Shown here piece after piece: positions 1 to 5,836 of a stretch of DNA of 6,224 bases. Numbering within the stretch: the first letter of the stretch is position 1; each line of letters starts with the position of its first letter. This DNA is from Clostridia bacterium. Lineage in GTDB: Bacteria > Bacillota > Clostridia > Oscillospirales > CAG-272. The translations under genes and the position numbers were made by a program. The stretch covers positions 1 to 6,224 of the forward strand of contig JAGDCE010000065.1 of assembly GCA_017958705.1 (NCBI GenBank), written 5' to 3'. The notes under the pieces are model-generated. The model was not told where the DNA came from. It searched no databases and saw only the letters and a list, made by a program, of their open reading frames with translations.

Positions 1-2
1 CG

Positions 3-107
3 GACCTCGACCTCACGATGATCTACGAGATGACGGCGAGGAAGTATTTCAACGAAGTCGACCCGAAACCGCATGCGGGCGGCGTAAGCTTCGATCTCAT
101 GCAGTGA
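3..107 (+). CDS. 3' end of an unrecognised protein (partial, starts before window)
   Basis: An open frame enters from the left edge and ends at TGA 105-107, giving the last 34 residues. The tail reads MTARKYFNEVDPKPHAGGVS and then FDLMQ. Composition and codon use are like the other genes here, and the stop is followed seven bases later by a good intrinsic terminator, so this is very likely the true end of a real gene and of its transcript. I do not recognise the family from so short a tail. No membrane segment or cysteine motif is visible in it. The gene points towards the lipase gene, so the two converge on the gene-free segment at 152-447. Confidence 0.7.
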   Translation, partial: DLDLTMIYEMTARKYFNEVDPKPHAGGVSFDLMQ

Positions 108-113
108 CACGGT

Positions 114-151
114 AAAAAAGGCCGCTCCGGTGACGGGGCGGTCATTTTTTT
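114..151 (+). terminator. Intrinsic terminator of the left-edge gene
   Basis: A 10-bp stem (120-129 with 134-143, two G-U wobbles) closes a GTGA loop and is followed by a run of seven T (145-151). The six A at 114-119 can pair with the T run, so it may also act weakly on minus-strand transcripts. It lies seven bases after the TGA of the plus-strand gene. Confidence 0.9.
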
Positions 152-387
152 GTCCGGTTTCACCCGATCCTCCATAAAAAAGGAGCCGGCTTGCGCCGAC
201 GTTCACAGCGCCTGACGGCGCGCCGGGGGAGCGCCCACCCATCAATTCCCCCATACCCCCTCTTACCCCTCCCGTCATTCTGCGAATGAGGGGGCCGCGC
301 GATCGTCCGTCCCCCGTAGGACGGGGGCTTACGTGAACCCCCGATGCGCGAAGCGCACCGAACGTCCCGCAGGGACACAACAAAAAC
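152..387. repeat. Gene-free segment: chain of short hairpins, REP-like
   Basis: No credible gene lies here. The segment is a succession of small perfect hairpins, most with a three-base loop: 187-198 (CGGC, loop TTGC), 208-221 (GCGCC, loop TGAC), 275-289 (TCATTC, loop TGC), 311-327 (CCCCCGT, loop AGG), 345-357 (TGCGC, loop GAA) and 364-376 (GTCCC, loop GCA). The 275-289 stem extends outwards by C-rich/G-rich pairing to about 266-294 with one bulged G. Alternative pairings exist, for example GGGGG 323-327 with CCCCC 338-342. GGAGCC at 182-187 is complementary to GGCTCC at 398-403 and could enclose the whole array. It lies between two converging genes, each with its own terminator, so it may act as DNA rather than as RNA. 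This resembles a dispersed intergenic repeat, but copy number cannot be judged from one window. Confidence 0.6.
234..273 (-). other. Predicted G-quadruplex motif, six G-tracts
   Basis: On the minus strand six runs of three to five G occur in 40 bases. On the plus strand they appear as C runs at 234-236, 238-240, 248-252, 256-260, 266-269 and 271-273. The intervening loops are 1, 7, 3, 5 and 1 bases, so every set of four neighbouring tracts fits the usual G3+N1-7 rule. The 5' side on the minus strand also takes part in the extended hairpin at 266-294, so the two folds would compete. Folding itself is not shown by sequence. Confidence 0.65.
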
Positions 388-406
388 GGCGGAGCCAGGC
401 TCCGCC
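382..406 (-). terminator. Intrinsic terminator of the lipase gene
   Basis: A perfect 8-bp stem (388-395 with 399-406) has a three-base loop. Read on the minus strand it is followed by G and five T (382-387). It begins about 41 bases after the lipase stop codon. The other side (407-416) is A-rich rather than T-rich, so it serves minus-strand transcription only. Confidence 0.85.
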
Positions 407-447
407 ATATAAAACATATTTGAATCAACGGATCCGTGATACGGTCC

Positions 448-1806
448 TCAGAACCCCTTTTCCTTCAGATCATGCACGAGATCCACGTAGAATTCTCGCA
501 CGTCGAAGTCCGGCACGTTGCGGCGCGTCATGTCCGTCATATCCATATGCGTGATCCCGCGCGAGCGCCGCGGCGTGACGTACGTGTAATTATCCCCGAA
601 CCGGAAAGAATCGAACGAGACGAGACCGTCGTTGCGGCCGCTGAAATGGCGGACGAGATGATATGTCAGATCGACCGGAAACGTGCCGGCGAGCGCGCCG
701 CGCTGTTCCGATCCGATGCTCTGACAGTATATCCCCGCCGGCACGGGGTGCTCGCGGTCGAATTCCGCGCAGCGCGAAGCGGTCAGATCGTTCACCGCCG
801 CCATGAAATCGGGATCTTTGTCACCGAGCTTCGCGGCGGCTTTGTTGTACGTGCGCTCGATCCGCAGCTTTATCTTCTGCGGTATCTTTTTCAAAAGCAC
901 CTCGGCGAAGACGCAGCCTCTGTGCGGAGTGCTGACAGTCGTCAGCGACGCCACGTACGGCGCGGCGCCGTTTTCGATCGCACAGCGCATGTCAAGTCCG
1001 CCCTTCGAGTGAGCGATGACGTTGAGCTTGCCGCAGCCGGTGGCCTCGACTATCTGTTTGATCCTCTCCGTCAGCTCTGCCGCGCTGTCCGCGACGGACG
1101 CGGCGGAGGAGTGGTCGCCTGTGTAGACCTCGGCGCCGTTTACAGTCAGCGCGTCGGGTATCCTGCCCCAGTACGACATGTATTTGAAATCGCGGAAAAA
1201 CACGCCGTGCACGAGCAGTATCGGATATTTCGTCGCGCACAGACGCTGATCCTGCCGCGAACGGTCGAGCTCGTATCTCTCTGTCTCCGTTCGCACCTCC
1301 TCGGCGCAGCGGCGTATGATAACGTACAGAACTATGACGTTCAGGACCGGTATCAGCGAACAGAGCACCCCGATCGCGCGCAGACGTACGCCGAGCTGAA
1401 TCGACGTCAGATATACCGAAATGATGCCGTTCCAGAATATCGCGGCGAGATACACGACGCAGACGGCGGCGGAGATTATGAACTGAACGCTGTCGTCGGG
1501 CAGAAGCAGAAATCCGAGCCTGACGTGGAACGCGACCGACAAAAGCGCCGACACGCCGAAAACCGTCAGGCACGAGACGCCGTGACGGCAGATCTTGAGG
1601 CTGACCGTCGGAATCATGCCGTACGTGCCGATCCCGCACGCGGTGTTGACGAGCAGGGCGACGAGCGTCGGCGGTATGATAAGATAGTAGTTTTCACGCA
1701 TAAAATACACGGAACAGCACAGCACCGTGTATATTATCGCCCAGATCAGATCGGTCAGTATCGTGAGCGCCGCGGGCAGCGGCTTTTTTTGTTTTTTCAA
1801 ACGCAT
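448..1806 (-). CDS. Membrane-anchored alpha/beta-hydrolase, bacterial triacylglycerol-lipase type
   Basis: Predicted 452-residue serine hydrolase, probably an esterase or lipase acting on the outer face of the membrane; its substrate is unknown. A lysine-rich N-terminus leads into about five hydrophobic segments (roughly residues 12-34, 41-62, 77-103, 107-130, 143-165). After a polar linker the catalytic domain starts with YPILLVHG (194-201), the oxyanion-hole strand-loop. The nucleophile elbow is AHSKGG with Ser267, in place of the commoner GHSQGG. STPHRG (292-297) is a family motif, and the acid and base are best assigned to Asp393 in NDGLV and His420 in THMDM. With lysine-rich residues inside and five spans, the hydrolase domain would face outwards. 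ATG is chosen as start, although GAGG at 1809-1812 sits only two bases upstream; TTG at codon 3 (1798-1800) would have more normal spacing. It is transcribed away from the glycerol-1-phosphate dehydrogenase operon. Triad and fold are read from motifs; topology is inferred. Confidence 0.9.
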   Translation of the reverse strand: MRLKKQKKPLPAALTILTDLIWAIIYTVLCCSVYFMRENYYLIIPPTLVALLVNTACGIGTYGMIPTVSLKICRHGVSCLTVFGVSALLSVAFHVRLGFLLLPDDSVQFIISAAVCVVYLAAIFWNGIISVYLTSIQLGVRLRAIGVLCSLIPVLNVIVLYVIIRRCAEEVRTETERYELDRSRQDQRLCATKYPILLVHGVFFRDFKYMSYWGRIPDALTVNGAEVYTGDHSSAASVADSAAELTERIKQIVEATGCGKLNVIAHSKGGLDMRCAIENGAAPYVASLTTVSTPHRGCVFAEVLLKKIPQKIKLRIERTYNKAAAKLGDKDPDFMAAVNDLTASRCAEFDREHPVPAGIYCQSIGSEQRGALAGTFPVDLTYHLVRHFSGRNDGLVSFDSFRFGDNYTYVTPRRSRGITHMDMTDMTRRNVPDFDVREFYVDLVHDLKEKGF

Positions 1807-1841
1807 ATCCTCACTTTTACGGCTTGTTACGGATCAACTGA

Positions 1842-1871
1842 ATTTTACCGCCGCGGCGCGTCCGGTTTCAA
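1842..1871 (-). promoter_or_regulatory. Likely sigma-A promoter of the lipase gene
   Basis: On the minus strand TTGAAA (1866-1871) and TAAAAT (1842-1847) are separated by 18 bp. Transcription would start near 1835 and give a leader of about 30 bases. It does not overlap the divergent operon promoter; an AT-rich stretch (1866-1900) lies between them. Confidence 0.6.
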
Positions 1872-1923
1872 TATAATATTGTTAATTTTCTTGTTTCACG
1901 TGTTTTCGCGGACCATCTGCCAC

Positions 1924-1952
1924 TTGACAAAGCCGCCGTATTTTGATACAAT
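1924..1952 (+). promoter_or_regulatory. Strong sigma-A promoter of the three-gene operon
   Basis: A consensus -35 TTGACA (1924-1929) and -10 TACAAT (1947-1952) are spaced by 17 bp, and TG at 1944-1945 makes it an extended -10. The expected start near 1959 gives a leader of under 20 bases carrying GGAGG at 1966-1970. There is no room for a riboswitch or attenuator after the start site, so any control probably acts at the promoter or upstream. Confidence 0.9.
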
Positions 1953-1975
1953 ACGATACGAAAACGGAGGCACTT

Positions 1976-2638
1976 ATGATAAAACTTGCTGTATTCGATC
2001 TTGACGGCACGCTGCTCGACACCGTGCCGGATCTTACGTCCGCCATGAACAGCGCGATGGAACGCATGGGCAGACCGCCCGTGACGGAAGACCAATCGCG
2101 CGCGTTTATCGGCAACGGTATAAAGAAATTCGCCAACCGCGCACTCTGCGGAAAATACGACTGCGAGGATCTGCCGGACGAGGCGGAGCGCGCCGTCGCG
2201 TATTTCAAAGAATACTATTCTAAACATCTGACGGACAACACCCGTCCGTACGACGGCGTGACTGAGATGCTGGATAAACTGCGCGTCCGGGGCGTTAAGC
2301 TCGCCGTCCTGTCGAACAAATACGACGCGGCGACGAAACACATAATCGAGAAGTTCTTCCCCGGCAGATTCGACGTGATCCTGGGCGAGAGCGACGTCTG
2401 CAAAAGAAAGCCCGATACGTCGGGTTACGAGCTGATCTGCCGTCTGACAGGCTGCGATCCGTCGGATTCCGTGATGACGGGCGATTCGGCAACGGACATA
2501 ACCGTCGCGAAAAACGTCGGCGCGCGCCATATCGCGGTCGAATGGGGATACAGATCAAAAGCGGTGCTCGAGGCGGCGGGCGCGGAAATATTCGCCGCGG
2601 ACCCCGCGCAGCTTTATGAAAAGATCGTCTCGCTATGA
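1976..2638 (+). CDS. gph: HAD-superfamily phosphatase, phosphoglycolate phosphatase type
   Basis: 220-residue cytoplasmic phosphatase of HAD subfamily IA, expected to hydrolyse a small phosphate ester such as 2-phosphoglycolate or a sugar or polyol phosphate with Mg2+. All four HAD motifs are intact: motif I FDLDGTLLDT with nucleophile Asp8 and acid/base Asp10; motif II LSNK with Ser113; motif III Lys145 in KRKPD; motif IV GDSATD with Asp170 and Asp174. Residues about 16-90 form the helical C1 cap, including the Gph-like IGNG (45-48), and WGYRS (190-194) is typical of the Gph group. Length is normal for the family. The start is ATG 1976, five bases after GGAGG; the in-frame ATG at 1943 lies inside the promoter and cannot be used from it. 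It is first in an operon, 27 bases before the G1P dehydrogenase gene. That context makes a glycerol- or sugar-phosphate substrate as likely as phosphoglycolate, so the symbol names the family and not a proven substrate. Confidence 0.9.
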   Translation: MIKLAVFDLDGTLLDTVPDLTSAMNSAMERMGRPPVTEDQSRAFIGNGIKKFANRALCGKYDCEDLPDEAERAVAYFKEYYSKHLTDNTRPYDGVTEMLDKLRVRGVKLAVLSNKYDAATKHIIEKFFPGRFDVILGESDVCKRKPDTSGYELICRLTGCDPSDSVMTGDSATDITVAKNVGARHIAVEWGYRSKAVLEAAGAEIFAADPAQLYEKIVSL

Positions 2639-2665
2639 ATATCGAAAAAACGGAGGTCTGCGTGT

Positions 2666-4018
2666 ATGAGAATGTTTGAATACGGACCGGCTGAGATCGT
2701 CGGCAGAAGATTCGTCTGCTCCTGCGGAAAAGTCCACGTCTCGCCGGTAAAGCGCGTGACCGTGCGTGCCGGCGCGATAGAAAAGCTCGCCTTCGCCGTG
2801 CGCGAGCTCGGCGGCAGCCGCGTTTTTATGGTCGCGGACGAAAACACTTATAAAGCGGCGGCGGAGCGGGCGAAGGCGCTGCTTGAAGACGCCGGGATCG
2901 ACTGCGCCGTCCGTCTTCTTACCACCGAGCCGGGATTCGAGCGCCCGGAGCCGACGGAGCGCACTCTCGGCAATCTGATTATGAGCTTCCCGCGCGGATA
3001 CGACGCGGTCGTCGGCGTCGGCGGAGGCGTCGTGAACGACCTTTGCAAACTCGTCGCCACGCCGGGAGATCTGCCGTATATCTACGTACCGAGCTGTCCT
3101 TCGATGGACGGATACACGTCGGATTCGGCGTCGGTGATATACGACGGCGTGAAATCGTCGGTCGCCTGCAAATGCCCCGACGCGCTCATCGCCGACACGG
3201 AAATCATCTCGAAGGCGCCGAAAAAACTGCTGCTCGCCGGTATCGGCGACATGATCGCGAAATACGTTTCTATCTGCGAGTGGCGCATCAGCGCGCTGAT
3301 AAACGGCGAATACTACTGCAACGAGGTTGCGCAGATGATGCGCACTTACCGCAAGGCGGCGTTTGAAAACGCGGAAGCGGCGGCGAACGGGGATCCCGCG
3401 GCGGTCGAGGCGATAATAAACGGGCTTTGCCTCGTAGGGTTTGCCATGACGTACGCCGGCTGTTCGCGCCCGGCGTCGGGCGTCGAGCACTATTACTCGC
3501 ATCTGTGGGACATGAGGTGCCTTGAAGAACACCGGCAGTGCGAGCTTCACGGCATACAGGTCGGAGTCGGCACGCTGCTCAGCCTGCGAAAATACGAAAA
3601 GCTCAGAAAAATGATCCCGGAAAGAAAAAAAGCCGAGGAACACATCAGAGCCTTTGACCGCGAAAAATGGGAAAAAGATGTCAGAGATTACTTCGGCGCC
3701 TCGGCGGATAAGATAATCGCCATAGAGGACAAAGAGGGCAAATACGACGCGGAAAAATGTCTGCTCAGATTCGATATAATCGCCGCGCACCGGGAACAGA
3801 TACTGAAGATCATGGATGAAGAGCTTATCCCCGCGGATGAGCTCGAAGCGCTGTTTGAAAAAATCGGTCATCCTGTAAAGCCCGAGGACTTCGGCGAAAG
3901 CGCGGAGAGCGCCGCGGCGGCGTTTGCGCACACGTCGGATATAAGGGACAAATACATCCTGTCAAGACTCGCGTTCGATCTCGGGATCACACCCGACGAA
4001 TTACGGGAGGATATATGA
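2666..4018 (+). CDS. egsA: sn-glycerol-1-phosphate dehydrogenase (AraM/EgsA family)
   Basis: 450-residue cytoplasmic NAD(P)H-dependent enzyme that reduces dihydroxyacetone phosphate to sn-glycerol 1-phosphate, the step that sets G1P stereochemistry in archaeal lipids and in the few bacteria that make G1P. The Rossmann-type half carries the nucleotide-binding loop GVGGGVVND (117-125) and the family signature PSMDGYTSDSAS (145-156). The metal ligands are best assigned to Asp195 in GIGDMIAKY, His275 in SGVEHYYSH and His295 in ELHGIQVGVG. It is longer than B. subtilis AraM, with an N-terminal extension holding CSCGKVH (Cys18, Cys20, His24) and a helical, charged C-terminal part (about 320-450). 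The start is ATG 2666, nine bases after GGAGG 2652-2656; Met3 is a less well spaced alternative. The stop overlaps the next ATG by ATGA, so the two proteins are probably made in step. Family assignment is firm; metal type and cofactor preference are not readable from sequence. Confidence 0.93.
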   Translation: MRMFEYGPAEIVGRRFVCSCGKVHVSPVKRVTVRAGAIEKLAFAVRELGGSRVFMVADENTYKAAAERAKALLEDAGIDCAVRLLTTEPGFERPEPTERTLGNLIMSFPRGYDAVVGVGGGVVNDLCKLVATPGDLPYIYVPSCPSMDGYTSDSASVIYDGVKSSVACKCPDALIADTEIISKAPKKLLLAGIGDMIAKYVSICEWRISALINGEYYCNEVAQMMRTYRKAAFENAEAAANGDPAAVEAIINGLCLVGFAMTYAGCSRPASGVEHYYSHLWDMRCLEEHRQCELHGIQVGVGTLLSLRKYEKLRKMIPERKKAEEHIRAFDREKWEKDVRDYFGASADKIIAIEDKEGKYDAEKCLLRFDIIAAHREQILKIMDEELIPADELEALFEKIGHPVKPEDFGESAESAAAAFAHTSDIRDKYILSRLAFDLGITPDELREDI

Positions 4019-5745
4019 AAGTACACTGCATGGGTAACGGCAGAGTCTGCGTTTACGGCAGCGGAGCGGAGATATTTCAGGCTTTCGGGCCGGAGTATTC
4101 GTCGCCCGGTGCGTTTCGCATAAAGCCGGTCGGGCCTGAGGCGAAGACAGAGAAGCTGTCGCGCACAGCCTATCGGCACAGAGCCGCCGGATACGAGCTG
4201 CTCGACTATATACCGTCGGGAAAAGACCTGTTTTTCAGACGGATAAGCGGGAAATGCGCGCTCACCGTCAGTTTTGAAAACGGTCACGTCAGCCCCACGC
4301 CGTACGAAAACACCGTGATGACAATAACGAAGCCCGGCGCCCCGACGTATATCTTTGAGTACGTCGACGGAAAGCCCGGGGCTTACACGTCGAATAAATT
4401 CCGTTACGCTGCGCTCAGATATTCGGGCGACGTGAAAATGAAGATTCAGTCGCCGTCTGAGCTTTCGGTCGAGGCTGACGGGGAAGCGCTTCTGACGTTC
4501 GCGTTCTCTCATACGCCGGAGGGGCTTTTCGCACAGCTCGACGGCGCCTCGGACGAGCTTCCGGCGCTGTACGACGAGCGCGACGCGCGGCTTTATCCCG
4601 AAAGGGATTTGGGCATCGGTGCGGATCATCCGTATTACCGGCAGATCTGCGACGGCTACGACGTGATCGTGTCTCAGCAGTCGGAGAAAGGCTCTGTCCT
4701 CGCCGGATACAACTATCATCTGAGCTACGTCCGCGACAACTACGGCGTGTTTCGCTTTTTCCTCGCCGCGCGCGCTTTTTCGCACGCCAAGGCGATGCTA
4801 GAATACTATATCGGCGTGTTCTCCGACAACGGCAGGATAAGGAACGCGCAGGGCATGAGCGAATACGCGTTCCACGTCCACGAAAACGACGACACGGAGA
4901 TCACCGGATATCTCGTGCTGATGTTCACGGCGTATTATAAGCAGACCGGCGACGCCGAAACGCTAAAGAAAGGTCTGCCGCTGATCGAATATTGTCTTTA
5001 CGCCCAGCACGGCGCTATGACGGCCGGGATGCTGACTTTCAACGGCGACGAGACGTATATCGCCGGCGGGTTTCTGCCGCGCAGCGCGATAAACGACGGC
5101 TCCGCCGAGGCGACGGCGCTTTACGATCAGGCGATCACGGAGATACTCGGGATCGGGGCGGTGAAGCTGCCCGAAGAACTTGAAAAAGCGATAAGAGCCG
5201 ACAGGGAAGAGATTGAAAAATGCTATAAAGCGCGGTTTTTCGGTGAAGACGGGACGTTTTACTGCAACTGCCCGGACAGCGGCTTCGCGCCGACCGTACG
5301 CCCCGGCGGACCGCTCCTCTGCGGGCACGGTCTCGGCATGGGCTTCAGGAACAAGAACGGCGATTACGTCTGCCCGGACTGCCTTAACAAGGACCTTCCG
5401 CCGTTCTTCCCGGGTCTGTACGGCAGACGCTTTTCAATTGAGGCCGCCGTGCTGTGCCCGGCTTTTGTCGGCGCGTCGCTGATCCCGGACGATACGGCGA
5501 AAAAGATCGCGGAAAAGGTGCTCGAATCGCTGCCCTCGCGCCGCCGCTTCGTCGGCTACGAATACGGCATGGCGCTGTATACGCTCGGTTACGACGCGGA
5601 TACGATCGACAGGATGATGTCAATCAAAGATGAGTTCGGCGCGTGGAGCGAGTATTATGAGAACGGAGAACAGGCCGGCACCCGGTGCCGCCCGTGGGAG
5701 ACAGCGATAAACCTCACCGCGCTGATAAAAGTACTCGGAGAATAA
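4015..5745 (+). CDS. Six-hairpin (alpha/alpha)6 glycosidase-like protein
   Basis: 576 residues with no signal peptide or membrane span, so predicted cytoplasmic. Residues 1 to about 190 look beta-rich, probably a beta-sandwich domain; about 200-576 are helical with recurring motifs like the six-hairpin glycosidases (GH15, GH37, GH63 and glycogen-debranching-type families). These include YNYHLSYVRDNYGVFRF (232-248), HENDDTEITGY (289-299), FNGDETY (342-348) followed by INDGSAEATALYDQ (359-372), and WSEYYENGEQAG (544-555) followed by RPWETA (559-564). By analogy Asp345 or Glu346 is the candidate general acid and Glu546 the candidate base; this is inference. An unusual cysteine-rich insertion (417-456) resembles a zinc-binding loop. 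Start ATG 4015 follows GGGAGG at 4005-4010 and overlaps the upstream stop. It is last in the operon, before tandem TAA stops and a terminator. Substrate is unknown, and it may belong to an uncharacterised glycosidase family or be a phosphorylase or lyase on the same fold. Confidence 0.75.
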   Translation: MKVHCMGNGRVCVYGSGAEIFQAFGPEYSSPGAFRIKPVGPEAKTEKLSRTAYRHRAAGYELLDYIPSGKDLFFRRISGKCALTVSFENGHVSPTPYENTVMTITKPGAPTYIFEYVDGKPGAYTSNKFRYAALRYSGDVKMKIQSPSELSVEADGEALLTFAFSHTPEGLFAQLDGASDELPALYDERDARLYPERDLGIGADHPYYRQICDGYDVIVSQQSEKGSVLAGYNYHLSYVRDNYGVFRFFLAARAFSHAKAMLEYYIGVFSDNGRIRNAQGMSEYAFHVHENDDTEITGYLVLMFTAYYKQTGDAETLKKGLPLIEYCLYAQHGAMTAGMLTFNGDETYIAGGFLPRSAINDGSAEATALYDQAITEILGIGAVKLPEELEKAIRADREEIEKCYKARFFGEDGTFYCNCPDSGFAPTVRPGGPLLCGHGLGMGFRNKNGDYVCPDCLNKDLPPFFPGLYGRRFSIEAAVLCPAFVGASLIPDDTAKKIAEKVLESLPSRRRFVGYEYGMALYTLGYDADTIDRMMSIKDEFGAWSEYYENGEQAGTRCRPWETAINLTALIKVLGE

Positions 5746-5754
5746 TAAACGAAT

Positions 5755-5786
5755 AAAAAACCTTCCCTGATTCGGGAAGGCTTTTC
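5755..5786. terminator. Bidirectional intrinsic terminator between convergent genes
   Basis: A perfect 7-bp stem (CCTTCCC 5761-5767 with GGGAAGG 5774-5780) and a six-base loop are followed by CTTTT (5781-5785) on the plus strand. On the minus strand the same stem is followed by six T (5755-5760). It therefore ends the operon, nine bases after its stop, and also the convergent gene from the right; the minus direction is the stronger. Confidence 0.9.
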
Positions 5787-5836
5787 GTTTATAAGACTTA
5801 GAACGGCGATCATGACGAAAGGTCTTTTAATAGCCG

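Noticed and set aside
23..163. Minus-strand small frame starting GTG 161-163 with GGAGG five bases upstream
   Set aside because: The site looks good, but the frame runs back through the terminator at 114-151 and over the left-edge gene, with no promoter and an implausible composition. Probably chance.
187..376. CRISPR array
   Set aside because: The hairpins differ in sequence from one another and are not spaced as identical repeats with unique spacers.
1943..1975. Extended N-terminus for the phosphatase from ATG 1943
   Set aside because: That ATG lies within the promoter spacer, before the expected transcription start; the HAD motif I position and GGAGG spacing both favour 1976.
436..2004. 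522-codon plus-strand open frame opposite the lipase gene, longer than the lipase itself
   Set aside because: Its translation is rich in Arg and His with no recognisable motif, it runs across both promoters into the phosphatase start, and the minus strand encodes a clear lipase. It is a GC-driven shadow.
2633..3931. 432-codon minus-strand open frame opposite the G1P dehydrogenase
   Set aside because: Arg-rich and motif-free shadow of a gene whose family signatures are unmistakable. The same holds for the 305-codon minus-strand frame at 3868-4785.
5793..5827. Second hairpin after the shared terminator (AAGACT with GGTCTT)
   Set aside because: Only about six pairs including a wobble, with a loop of over 20 bases; too weak to call.
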